A stretch of DNA of 60,559 bases, from contig NZ_JAVLBN010000011.1 in NCBI RefSeq assembly GCF_031581065.1, forward strand, positions 1 through 60,559, given 5' to 3'. Each line of letters begins with the position of its first letter. Positions within the stretch are counted from its first letter, which is position 1. This document shows positions 50,310-58,545 of the stretch, piece after piece. The notes beneath the pieces were generated by a model. That model saw only the letters and a list, made by a program, of their open reading frames with translations. It had not been told where the DNA came from and did no database searches. The DNA comes from Salibacter sp031581065. GTDB lineage: Bacteria; Bacteroidota; Bacteroidia; Flavobacteriales_G; Salibacteraceae. A program made the position numbers and the translations under genes.

Positions 50310-51517
50310 GGGCTGGTTGTTTCACTTTCTTTTTTCTTGCGGGTTTCAATAGCTTTTTGTTGTTCTTTGATGTGCATGATGGCGTGTCGTAAATCAACTT
50401 TTCGGTTGTAATTAAACGCAGCAACAAAAGCGTCTTTTACACCTAAATCCTGTACGAGTTCCTTGTAGAAAGAGGCCTCTTCGTAAGTGTCAAATGACCC
50501 AACGGTCATGATCGTTAAGTCGTTGACCTGCGTTTCTGAAATACTGTCAAGTTTGAGGTAGATTTCCATCAGGTGGTCGGGGATAGTATCTCCTCTAAAT
50601 GCTCCAATTTGCACTCTGAAATCGATCTTTCCCACAATCTTTTTATTTACGTTGTCCTGATCGATCGTGATAACCTGCTCACTGAATTTTTGCTTGTCTT
50701 TCACGTTTACGAGAAAAGCATCGTTGTATCCTTTTTTCTGTATGAGTTTCAGGAGTCGCTCAGCTTGCGACTTAAACATAAAGTGCCCGATGATATAGCG
50801 GTAAACACCGTTGTTGTCCATGTACACTTCAATGTTTCTCAAACCCGGGAATTCATACGTGTAAACAGGATCGAGAACAGCAGCTACCTGAATTCCCCAC
50901 TCGGTTCCCTTGTAAGTGTATTGAACATTTTTGGTTCCTATGATGTGTTTTTGCTCAGGATATTTATACGGCTTTGGTTCGTCTTTTTTGACCGGCTTTT
51001 CTTCCTGTACGATTTGCTCTTCAGGCTCAGCCTCAGGTTCTTTTGGTTTGCAATTCCTGAAGAGTTCCTGCGCATCAACCAAATACCATTCGTTTTCGTA
51101 GCTATAAACCGTGTAAAATTGGTTGAGAGCATCGAGGGTTTTGTCGCAATCGCCATTTTTGCTATAAGCCATCAATAAATAGTAATAGGCGTATTCTGAT
51201 ACTCGTTTTTCGGTGGGATCAGTTTTTTTGTAATTGGGTGAGTAAGCTTTAATTGAAGATTTTAACAGCTCTATAGCTTTTGGTAATTGCTCCCCCTGCC
51301 TGGCATAAGCCTGTCCCAAAAGATATGTCACATTCTTATTGTCTTCATCTTCCTGATGGAGCGTTTTAAAATTTTCTTCAGCTAATTGCAGCTTGTTGTT
51401 ACTCAAATGAAGAATACCTTTTTTAAAAGTTTCGCTGAATTCTTCATCGGTCATTCGCTGAGCAGTAACGGTCAGAGCCAAAAATGCTCCTGCCAAAACG
51501 AGTGCTATTTTTTTCAT
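50306..51517 (-). CDS. Periplasmic TPR and SPOR-like domain protein
   Basis: 403 residues from the ATG at 51517 (a GTG six bases earlier is possible). Signal peptide (LVLAGAFLALTVTAQ), helical TPR-like repeats at about 25-145 (ENFKTLHQEDEDNKNVTYLL, AIELLKSSIKAY), a charged Glu/Lys/Pro linker and two SPOR-like alpha/beta units at about 195-280 and 295-385 (WGIQVAAVLDPV, FRVQIGAFRGDTI). SPOR units bind denuded peptidoglycan. GGCTCTGACC occurs within its signal-peptide codons. Confidence 0.75.
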   Translation of the reverse strand: MKKIALVLAGAFLALTVTAQRMTDEEFSETFKKGILHLSNNKLQLAEENFKTLHQEDEDNKNVTYLLGQAYARQGEQLPKAIELLKSSIKAYSPNYKKTDPTEKRVSEYAYYYLLMAYSKNGDCDKTLDALNQFYTVYSYENEWYLVDAQELFRNCKPKEPEAEPEEQIVQEEKPVKKDEPKPYKYPEQKHIIGTKNVQYTYKGTEWGIQVAAVLDPVYTYEFPGLRNIEVYMDNNGVYRYIIGHFMFKSQAERLLKLIQKKGYNDAFLVNVKDKQKFSEQVITIDQDNVNKKIVGKIDFRVQIGAFRGDTIPDHLMEIYLKLDSISETQVNDLTIMTVGSFDTYEEASFYKELVQDLGVKDAFVAAFNYNRKVDLRHAIMHIKEQQKAIETRKKKESETTSP

Positions 51518-51601
51518 TATCACAGTGTGTTGAGAATACAGTTGAAAAGTATTGTATTCGGTTAGTGAAATCAGGCAGATTGAAAAATGTTTTTAACAGT
51601 A

Positions 51602-52036
51602 CTATGAGGAATACCCTGCTAAATCTGAAAGCGGTTGCTTTGTGGGGATAAAAAGCCCTTTTCCTTTAGCGATGACCTGCTCATTTTCATCGATGACTTT
51701 TGATTCAGCTGTTAGCATTCTCCCGGATGAATCAATCAGTTCTCCAATTGCTTTATAACGACCAACAGGAGCCGGATTTTTGAATTTTATGTCATAAGAT
51801 GCTGTAACGAGAAAAAATTCAGTTTGAGATGTGGCTGCAGCGAAATAAGCCGCATCATCGAGCAATTTGAAAATGACTGAGCCATGGGCAAAATTGCCAG
51901 CGTGACATTGGCTCTGACCGATAAACTGCTCAATAGTTGTGCGTTTTTCAGAGATTGAAATTGTTGGATTTAACGCTTCATTGATAGGGGCAGCATAGTA
52001 AAGGTTTTCAAGTTTTTTTAGATGATCCTGCTTCAT
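51602..52036 (-). CDS. Hotdog-fold thioesterase (PaaI-like)
   Basis: 144 residues. The hotdog helix is at CHAGNFAHGSVIFKLLDDAAYFAA with HGSxxFxLxDxxAxxAA, and strands ASYDIKFKNPAPVGRYKAIGEL follow. PaaI-type enzymes hydrolyse acyl-CoA thioesters. Substrate unknown; located between a histidine kinase and TPR/SPOR gene. Confidence 0.82.
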   Translation of the reverse strand: MKQDHLKKLENLYYAAPINEALNPTISISEKRTTIEQFIGQSQCHAGNFAHGSVIFKLLDDAAYFAAATSQTEFFLVTASYDIKFKNPAPVGRYKAIGELIDSSGRMLTAESKVIDENEQVIAKGKGLFIPTKQPLSDLAGYSS

Positions 52037-52039
52037 AGG

Positions 52040-53233
52040 CTATTTTGAAATGTAAAACTTGAAAGTTGCTCCTTCCCCTTCTTTAGAGTGCACTTCAATA
52101 GAACCACCAAGTGAGGTAACGAGTTTTTTAACGGTAGCTAAACCAATGCCGTTTCCTGAATCATCATTGGTGTCATTGACACGGTGGAAAATATTAAAGA
52201 TTTTTTTCTGGTGGCTTTCCGGTATGCCCGGTCCATTATCACTTACTTCAAAAAGGTACTCACCAGGATTTTCAGTGATGTTGATAACGATTTTTGTTGT
52301 CTCCTTATCGTTATACTTGATAGAATTACCTATCAAGTTGAGTAGGATTTGCTGTAGTGCAATTTTGTTTGTGAAAAGGACATCTGGGTTAGAGTTGAAT
52401 TTTATTTTAGACTTATCATCATCTAAATAAAAGTTCAAAATATCATTTTTAAACTGTGAAACAGGTAATTCTTCCCTTTCTGTTTTCAAGTAGTTATCGG
52501 CTTTGCTGTATTCCAGTAAACCGTTAACAAGATCGATTAGTTTTTGTGAAGAATCTTCAATGTAATGAACCATTTCTAAAGTATCATCATCCATTGAATT
52601 TCCTTTTGAAGAAGCAATCATTGATGAAAGCGAGAAAATATTGTTGAGTGGTGATTTTATATCGTGAGCAGCGATGTAAGCAAACCTTTCGAGTTCTTCA
52701 TTTTTAGATTTTAAAGAACGCATTGAATTTTCTAATTCTACCTGGTTTTTCCTCAACTTTAGCAGGTTGATCACCTGTTTAGCCAAAGCCTTGAGTGTTG
52801 AGATCTGACTATCGCTGAGTTTTTTAGGTTTTTCATCGATGACACAAAGGGTGCCAAGCGGGATTCCTTTCTCTGATGTGAGCGGTACACCTGCATAAAA
52901 TACAATGTTAGTTTCACCTTTGACTAAAGGGTTTTTTTTAAACTCTTCATCAACTCTGGCATCGGTAACAATGTACATTTCATCTTTATCTTCAATTGCG
53001 TGATGGCAAAAAGAATGTTCAATGGGAGTTTCTTTAAGATCTGTTCCATGATGAGACTTGAACCACTGCCTGTTTTCATCTAATAGACTTATGAGTGAAA
53101 TTTTGGTGTTGCAAATTTGAGAAGCAATTCTGGTTATGTTATCGTAGTCTTCTTCAGGAAGTGTATCGAGGATTGAGTATTTTTTTAATTCTTCAGCTCT
53201 TCTATGATCATTTTCGTCTTGGTCTTTTGTCAT
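52040..53233 (-). CDS. GAF-domain sensor histidine kinase
   Basis: 397 residues, no membrane segment. GAF domain about 25-165 (ICNTKISLISLLDENRQWF, SFCHHAIEDKDEMYIV, AGVPLTSEKGIPLGTLCVID), HisKA about 185-250 with phospho-His in FAYIAAHDIKSPLNNI, and HATPase about 295-397 (NLIGNSIKYNDKE, DNGPGIPE, GNGIGLATVKKLV). Its regulator is not adjacent. Signal probably a cytoplasmic small ligand or redox state. Confidence 0.9.
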   Translation of the reverse strand: MTKDQDENDHRRAEELKKYSILDTLPEEDYDNITRIASQICNTKISLISLLDENRQWFKSHHGTDLKETPIEHSFCHHAIEDKDEMYIVTDARVDEEFKKNPLVKGETNIVFYAGVPLTSEKGIPLGTLCVIDEKPKKLSDSQISTLKALAKQVINLLKLRKNQVELENSMRSLKSKNEELERFAYIAAHDIKSPLNNIFSLSSMIASSKGNSMDDDTLEMVHYIEDSSQKLIDLVNGLLEYSKADNYLKTEREELPVSQFKNDILNFYLDDDKSKIKFNSNPDVLFTNKIALQQILLNLIGNSIKYNDKETTKIVINITENPGEYLFEVSDNGPGIPESHQKKIFNIFHRVNDTNDDSGNGIGLATVKKLVTSLGGSIEVHSKEGEGATFKFYISK

Positions 53234-53394
53234 TATGTTTATTTCTCGCGGTAAAGTTTGGTTATTAACAGGTTGAAATTACTCAAAAAACTGTACCTGT
53301 CCAAATGATTAGCAATATAGGTTGACGAATATAAATATCACTATTTATGAAATTAAATTTTGGCGATAATAAATAAACGAAACAAAATAAGGGT

Positions 53395-53844
53395 CTATAT
53401 GTTTTTCAGAGCCCTGTCGATTTTACGTTTGTCGTCTTTTCGTTTGATGGATTCGCGTTTATCGTAAATCTTTTTCCCTTTAGCTAACGCAATATTGAGC
53501 TTTGCAAAACCTTTATCGCTAATGAATAAACGAGTAGGAACAATGGTGAAACCTTTTTCATTCACCTTTTTCTTCATCTTGTCGAGTTCCCGTCTGTTGA
53601 GGAGAAGTTTTCTCTTGCGTGTTGGCTCGTGGTTGCTAAAACTCGCATTTTCATATTCAGTGATGTGCATGTTGTAGATGAAGAGCTCATCATTCTCAAA
53701 TGTGCAATATCCTTCTTTAATACTGGCTTTTCCTTCACGAATCGATTTTATTTCAGTGCCCAGCAGTTTCAACCCGGCAGTGAATTTTTCGACAAACTCA
53801 TATTCGAACTTCGCCTTTTTATTTTGGATATTGATCTTTTTCAT
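53395..53844 (-). CDS. smpB: SsrA-binding protein SmpB
   Basis: 149 residues, full length. NKKAKFEYEFVEKFTAGLKL then GTEIKSIREGKASIKEGY, NMHITEY, HEPTRKRKLLLNRRELDKM and C-terminal YDKRESIKRKDDKRKIDRAL are conserved. Brings tmRNA to stalled ribosomes for trans-translation. It overlaps the start codon region of the DtxR-family regulator by one base. The tmRNA gene is not in the window. Confidence 0.95.
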   Translation of the reverse strand: MKKINIQNKKAKFEYEFVEKFTAGLKLLGTEIKSIREGKASIKEGYCTFENDELFIYNMHITEYENASFSNHEPTRKRKLLLNRRELDKMKKKVNEKGFTIVPTRLFISDKGFAKLNIALAKGKKIYDKRESIKRKDDKRKIDRALKNI

Positions 53845-54512
53845 TAACGTGTTAACTTTTTGATGTAAAGGTTTTTAGCAACCTGGTGAGAGATGGTTTT
53901 TCTGGTCGTCATATTAATCGTAATGGTGACACTCCCGTCATAACCGGTTACCTCTTCAACTTTAATGGATTTACCCAAAGTGAGTTGGCTGTTATCCAAA
54001 AACTGCAAAAACTCAGAGCTTGTATCCTTTAACCCGATGATCATCCCGACTTGTCCTTCAACTAAATCGGCAATGGTGATGTCTTTGTGGTGTTCGATGT
54101 TTCCATTTGCATCCGGGATTGGGTCACCGTGCGGATCATGAGTGGGTTTGTTCAAAAAGTCATCCAGTCTGTTGATGAGTTTATCAGAGTGAATATGTTC
54201 TAATTCTTCAGCTATTTCGTGTACTTCATCCCATTTGAAGTTCAGTTTTTCAACCAGGAATACTTCCCAAAGCCGGTGTTTTCGAATGGTCTTAATCGCC
54301 ATTAAACGACCTGCTTCAGTAATCGTTATTGGTTGGTAAGGTTTGTAGTTGACCATTTCTTTTTTGGCCAGCCGCTTTAGCATATCAGTAACTGAGGAGG
54401 CTTTGGTTTCCACGTAGTGTGAAATTTCGTTCGTACTGGTGCCACTCTCACTTTGTCTATTCAAGCGGTAAATAGCTTTTAAATAATTTTCTTCAGCGTA
54501 TGAAAGCTTCAT
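53844..54512 (-). CDS. DtxR-family metal-dependent regulator
   Basis: 222 residues from the ATG at 54512; the in-frame TTG at 54533 lies inside the TATATTTG promoter box. Winged-helix domain MKLSYAEENYLKAIYRLNRQ, dimerisation domain with metal ligands in IRKHRLWEVFLVEKLNFKW, VHEIAEELEHIHSDKLINRL, and an insert HDPHGDPIPDANGNIEH before an FeoA/SH3-like C-terminal domain. MntR/IdeR-type repressors respond to Mn or Fe. It is a candidate regulator of the haem operon, whose upstream boxes match no obvious classical Fur box. Confidence 0.9.
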   Translation of the reverse strand: MKLSYAEENYLKAIYRLNRQSESGTSTNEISHYVETKASSVTDMLKRLAKKEMVNYKPYQPITITEAGRLMAIKTIRKHRLWEVFLVEKLNFKWDEVHEIAEELEHIHSDKLINRLDDFLNKPTHDPHGDPIPDANGNIEHHKDITIADLVEGQVGMIIGLKDTSSEFLQFLDNSQLTLGKSIKVEEVTGYDGSVTITINMTTRKTISHQVAKNLYIKKLTR

Positions 54513-54530
54513 GAACTCGGTGTATTTACG

Positions 54531-54538
54531 CAAATATA
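54531..54538 (-). promoter_or_regulatory. -7 promoter box of the DtxR-family gene (TATATTTG)
   Basis: Perfect TAnnTTTG match, 18 bases before the ATG at 54512. The GGTCAGAACC word follows directly at 54545-54554. Confidence 0.55.
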
Positions 54539-54583
54539 CGTTATGGTCAGAACCTAAAAAGCAAAACGGTCAAATACTCAAAA

Positions 54584-55012
54584 TCACTCCTTCGGTAAAA
54601 TAGCCATTGTAAGTCGGCTAATGCAAATGAGTTTTCCCTCATCATTGGTAATTTTAATCTCCCACAAATGACTTCTTCTACCAATATGAATAGGAGTAGC
54701 TGTTCCATTTGCAAAGCCTTTTACTCCGGGCCTGATGTGTGACGCATTCACGTTTTGCCCAACAGCGTAAAACCGGCTCTGATCGATAATGAGATTGCTG
54801 GCAATGCTACCCAATCCCTCGGCTAAAACGACTGATGCTCCACCGTGTAGAATGCCGGCCGGCTGTTTTGTGCGGTGATCTATGGGCATTTTACCTGAAA
54901 TACTGTTATCTGTCAACTCAGTTACTTCAATGCCTATTAACTCGTGTATAGTGTTTGACTCGATACCTTTTAAGTCTTCGAGGTTTATGTTGTTTTTAAA
55001 CCAAATGCTCAT
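54584..55012 (-). CDS. Hotdog-fold thioesterase (MenI/YdiI-like)
   Basis: 142 residues. LHGGASVVLAEGLGSIASNL has the HGGxxxxLAExxGSxxS pattern of 4HBT/YdiI enzymes, preceded by SGKMPIDHRTKQPAGI and followed by NVNASHIRPGVKGFANGTATPI. In menaquinone-making bacteria this group hydrolyses 1,4-dihydroxy-2-naphthoyl-CoA; other aromatic acyl-CoAs are possible. Confidence 0.83.
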   Translation of the reverse strand: MSIWFKNNINLEDLKGIESNTIHELIGIEVTELTDNSISGKMPIDHRTKQPAGILHGGASVVLAEGLGSIASNLIIDQSRFYAVGQNVNASHIRPGVKGFANGTATPIHIGRRSHLWEIKITNDEGKLICISRLTMAILPKE

Positions 55013-55096
55013 GGAACTTATGTGTTTTATTGACGTAAAATTATATATGATTTTTTATATGTGATTTGGGTTACTGTACAAATGTTTATCCCAAAC

Positions 55097-55104
55097 TACT
55101 TTTG
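55097..55104 (+). promoter_or_regulatory. -7 promoter box of the thioredoxin gene (TACTTTTG)
   Basis: Perfect TAnnTTTG match 24 bases before the ATG at 55129. It rules out the longer in-frame start at 55066. Confidence 0.55.
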
Positions 55105-55128
55105 TACACAAATTTAAACGAGATATTT

Positions 55129-55497
55129 ATGGCTACTAGCAAATTGACAAAAGAAGGTTTTAAAGAAAAGTTTTTCGATTATACAAAAACGCAGGAATGG
55201 GAATACAACGGTGAAAGACCTGCTGTTATAGATTTTTATGCAGACTGGTGCGGGCCGTGTAAAGCAGTAGCACCAATTTTTGAAGAATTATCAGAAGATT
55301 ACAAGGGAAAAGTTGACATCTACAAAGTTGATACTGAAGTAGAGCAGGAGCTGGCTTCAATTTTCGGAATCCGCTCAATCCCGAGTATTCTCTTCGTTCC
55401 GATGGAAGGTCAGCCGATGATGCAGGCAGGAGCATTACCAAAAGAGACTCTTGTAGAAGTCATCGAAAAAGAGCTCTTAGTTAAAGAAAAAGCTTAA
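55129..55497 (+). CDS. trxA: Thioredoxin
   Basis: 122 residues from the ATG at 55129, the normal size with a short N-terminal extension. Active site ADWCGPCKAVAPIFEELS, DTEVEQELASIFGIRSIPSI with the cis-proline, and FVPMEGQPMMQAGALPKETL. Reduces disulfides in the cytoplasm, with electrons from thioredoxin reductase. Single-gene unit with its own promoter and terminator. Confidence 0.93.
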   Translation: MATSKLTKEGFKEKFFDYTKTQEWEYNGERPAVIDFYADWCGPCKAVAPIFEELSEDYKGKVDIYKVDTEVEQELASIFGIRSIPSILFVPMEGQPMMQAGALPKETLVEVIEKELLVKEKA

Positions 55498-55506
55498 AAA
55501 GATTAG

Positions 55507-55581
55507 AGGGGGCGCTCAAATTTTGATTTGATTAGGTTAGTGGATTAGTGGTTTATGTGTTTGGTTGAGTGCTCCCTTTTT
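55507..55581 (+). terminator. Terminator after trxA with a long loop
   Basis: AGGGGGCGCTCAA (55507-55519) pairs with TTGAGTGCTCCCT (55565-55577) around a 45-base loop, with two G-T pairs; T run follows. Stem strong but loop longer than usual, so efficiency is uncertain. Confidence 0.55.
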
Positions 55582-56824
55582 AGATTTTGACAATTGCTCT
55601 AATCTGCAAATTCAAACCTCCCAGCCTGGAAGGAACCACGACACTCTCAAGGTGTTGGCTCAAAGCTTGCAAGGTGATTTTATCAGTTGAGTATTCCACA
55701 CTTGTTCCTATGTTAAAGTTGCTGTAACCTCCGGCACCAAGGATTCCACCCAATTTCCATTTTTCATTCAAAAAATACTTTGATTCTACGTAGAAGTAAG
55801 GTTTTTGGCTTGCGTTAAATCTGGCCTGAAATCCGGCTTTTACATCAAAACGTTCAAATTGCTGATACAAATTAACTCTGAACCAGCCGGGCAACATTAC
55901 ATTGTAACCGGTTGTGTCTTTTTTCTGCAAAATATCATCAGCGACTGAATCAGGACCGATAAAAGTGTAGCTGGTATCAAAGGGTAAAATTACATTTCCC
56001 AGTTGCGTTCCTTTAAAGCTGTATAGCGTGTCGATTTCTTGTTTACGAGAATTTCCATCAAAAGCTATGAAACCTATGTCGTTCAGAGCCACACTCAGCC
56101 GGCCGTTTTGGCTCTGACCGAGCGCTAATTCCCAGTCGTGCTGTATGTCGATGGATGCTCCATAGCCATTTGATTTGGCAAAACCCTTGTTTTCAGGGTC
56201 AGTCTGGTAGATTGCGCCTCCTCCATTAAACCTGATTTCATCTCCGTAAGCTGAGCTGTATAGAGTAAGGTAATCCATTTGAGCAGATTGGTACTGCTCA
56301 CCATTGAGGAATGATGCTGAGAGGTGAAATGATTTACCAGGTTTGTATTTCCAGGAAATACCGGCTCTTATTTGTTGATAACGAAGCATTGAAAAAGAAA
56401 AATCGCTCATATCGATTTCCTCTCCTGCAAATTGTTTGTTTCCATCAATCAATAACTTAAAAGCGTTTCCGCTGAATGATGCATTTGCGTGTTGCCTGTC
56501 ATGAACACCAAAGTGATAAGTGATTTTATTTTGATTATCAGGTTTTAAATGAACAGAAAAACCGGTATTAAAATCAAGTCCTAACCTGTTTTTATGGCTT
56601 GTGTTTTTCAACATCATTTCCTGGGTTGAAGATGAAATTTTACCACCCGAAATAAATCCGTATAAAAACTGGTTTGAGATAGCGTTTGATGAAGCGTATA
56701 ATTCAGTGTTGAACTCAATTGCAAGTTTATTGTCATCTAGCTGAGGAGCAGCATCAAAATAACGGGTTTGCGCTACGGTACAAACACTCCACAATACTGA
56801 AATTGCTATGATCCAAATTCTCAT
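55580..56824 (-). CDS. Outer-membrane protein of DUF5723 type
   Basis: 414 residues, signal peptide (VLWSVCTVAQ), no catalytic motif. Alternating hydrophobic strands and aromatic-rich turns (e.g. LGGILGAGGYSNFNIGTSVEY, LNLQIRAIVKI at the end) fit an outer-membrane beta-barrel as in DUF5723 proteins, often close to a type IX or gliding locus in Bacteroidota. The gene overlaps its upstream lipoprotein by four bases, so both may act together. Contains GGCTCTGACC at 56110. Confidence 0.6.
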   Translation of the reverse strand: MRIWIIAISVLWSVCTVAQTRYFDAAPQLDDNKLAIEFNTELYASSNAISNQFLYGFISGGKISSSTQEMMLKNTSHKNRLGLDFNTGFSVHLKPDNQNKITYHFGVHDRQHANASFSGNAFKLLIDGNKQFAGEEIDMSDFSFSMLRYQQIRAGISWKYKPGKSFHLSASFLNGEQYQSAQMDYLTLYSSAYGDEIRFNGGGAIYQTDPENKGFAKSNGYGASIDIQHDWELALGQSQNGRLSVALNDIGFIAFDGNSRKQEIDTLYSFKGTQLGNVILPFDTSYTFIGPDSVADDILQKKDTTGYNVMLPGWFRVNLYQQFERFDVKAGFQARFNASQKPYFYVESKYFLNEKWKLGGILGAGGYSNFNIGTSVEYSTDKITLQALSQHLESVVVPSRLGGLNLQIRAIVKI

Positions 56825-58431
56825 AAATCAGCTTCGAGTTGATAGTTGAAGTCGCCTACAAGCTTGATGTTGAGGTCGTAGTTGTCGTAAAAGGTAAGTG
56901 AGTCTGGCTGGTTTGTCGTGTTCAGCTTCGCGTTGAACCAAATTTTAGAAGCTTCATACAAGTTGTCGATTTTTTGTGGCGTTAGCGGCACGCGGATTGT
57001 ACTTTCACTTCTGTTGGTAACGCGGTTCTGATCGTTATTGATAATTCCACCAGACAAATAACCCAAATCCTCTGTAAATAATGAGTCCACAATCGTGTTG
57101 GTAGAATCCATGAAATATCCCTGTAGTTCACCTTCAATAGGGTAGAGGTTGAAGCAATGAACCAGTAAATATCCGCCATTTATCCGTTTTGTGTCTTCTT
57201 TCGAATCGCTGTCGATCGAAAACTCAGTAGTATCCTGAAAAATGAGGTTCTGAGCATTAAACCTGAGCGGGATTTCAGCATCGATGTTCATTTCAAATCC
57301 GGTTCCAAAATACGCGAAGTCATTGCCGCTCGAAATATTTCCAAGCGGATTGAGCTCTACTTCACCAACAAGCTTAAACTCTTTTGGCAGTACACCTATG
57401 AACTCGGGCAGATTACTGTTTTGTTCATTAATAACTGCATTGTAATTGCTCGGTCTAATTGGTGGATAGCCACTCCCGCTCTCAAGTGAGCGACTCAGTT
57501 TTACATTATTTTGTGTTACAAAGTGATCGAGATTGACAGATTGTCCTGTGTTGGTGTTAGCTCCTGCAACTGTTTTTAGATCTACTCCAAAATCAACTCC
57601 GGCTTCATTTTTTATGCGAAGGTTGAGTCTTCCTTCGGCCGGACTAAGCAAGCCACTCTTAAAGTTTTTGAAAATATCAGTTTCTGTAGTTTCATCAATT
57701 TCAAATGTGCGGTTGCCAAAATAGCCTTTTGCATATTCCGGCAGAATGCCCGTAAATGTTGATGTCAGTGATGCAAAATCAGCAGGCGTGATCGTAATCG
57801 GGTTGCCAAAAGGAGCCGTCCTTATCTCGTAAACACCGTAAAACGTGTTCGTTGTATTGTTGTCTTTACCTGTTAAATCAATCGTATAATCTGATATATC
57901 GAGTCTTCTCGTTTCAGTAGTGGGGTTTTGTTGAGTTCCGGCACTCAGCGTATCAATGAATGAAAAAGGAACTCCATTTTTTGTAGCATTTGGAATATCA
58001 TAAGTGAAAATAGTGGGCGTATTCATTGTCGATTGTAACTCGAGTTCGATGATTCCTTCTCTCACAACTGCAAATCTAAGCTGAGCATTATCAGCATTTA
58101 AGTTGTTTTCAATAGTGTCAGCCATAAAAACCTGACCGGGCGATAAATTCACTTGCCCAATAGGGATGCTGAAGCTCTCAGTTCTCGAAGTATCAGGGAT
58201 TTTGATGAGCGAATCGATTTTGTATTCGAATAAGTTACTCTTGTAAACCAGTGTTATTTCCTGGTCAGATCCTATTTCTTTTAGCGAATCAGCAATAGCA
58301 TCCTGAATGCGTAAATTAGCTGAAGCAAGTGGCACATAGCCATCCACGTCCCAGGACGGAGCATCTAGTTCACGTCTGCAATTGGTCAGAGCCAAAAGAA
58401 TAATTGCAACATACAAGCTAATTCTCAGCAT
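56821..58431 (-). CDS. Large lipoprotein of unknown function
   Basis: 536 residues with lipobox (AIILLALTNC, Cys about 18). No recognised domain; about 15 predicted beta-strand segments with repeated aspartate/asparagine turns, such as GYVPLASANLRIQDAIADS near the N-terminus. Coupled to the beta-barrel gene behind it, suggesting a surface-exposed partner. Word GGTCAGAGCC lies in the signal-peptide codons and GGTCAGATCC at 58263. Confidence 0.65.
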   Translation of the reverse strand: MLRISLYVAIILLALTNCRRELDAPSWDVDGYVPLASANLRIQDAIADSLKEIGSDQEITLVYKSNLFEYKIDSLIKIPDTSRTESFSIPIGQVNLSPGQVFMADTIENNLNADNAQLRFAVVREGIIELELQSTMNTPTIFTYDIPNATKNGVPFSFIDTLSAGTQQNPTTETRRLDISDYTIDLTGKDNNTTNTFYGVYEIRTAPFGNPITITPADFASLTSTFTGILPEYAKGYFGNRTFEIDETTETDIFKNFKSGLLSPAEGRLNLRIKNEAGVDFGVDLKTVAGANTNTGQSVNLDHFVTQNNVKLSRSLESGSGYPPIRPSNYNAVINEQNSNLPEFIGVLPKEFKLVGEVELNPLGNISSGNDFAYFGTGFEMNIDAEIPLRFNAQNLIFQDTTEFSIDSDSKEDTKRINGGYLLVHCFNLYPIEGELQGYFMDSTNTIVDSLFTEDLGYLSGGIINNDQNRVTNRSESTIRVPLTPQKIDNLYEASKIWFNAKLNTTNQPDSLTFYDNYDLNIKLVGDFNYQLEADL

Positions 58432-58462
58432 GTCGCTAAAGTAATCATTTTGTTAGTGTATT

Positions 58463-58498
58463 GCCCGGTGTTGAGTGAAAACTCTAAATGTACCGGGC
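58463..58498. promoter_or_regulatory. Inverted repeat upstream of arginase
   Basis: GCCCGGT (58463-58469) and ACCGGGC (58492-58498) flank GAGT-gaaa-ACTC (58473-58484): two nested stems. Located between divergent start codons (58431 minus, 58546 plus) and 18 bases before the -7 box. Could be an operator or a 5' structure of the other transcript. Confidence 0.45.
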
Positions 58499-58515
58499 TC
58501 AATTCCCAAAAACGT

Positions 58516-58523
58516 TACCTTTG
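58516..58523 (+). promoter_or_regulatory. -7 promoter box of the arginase gene (TACCTTTG)
   Basis: Perfect TAnnTTTG match 22 bases before the ATG at 58546. It argues against the longer in-frame start at 58450. Confidence 0.55.
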
Positions 58524-58545
58524 CGGCCTCAAAAAATCTCGATAT

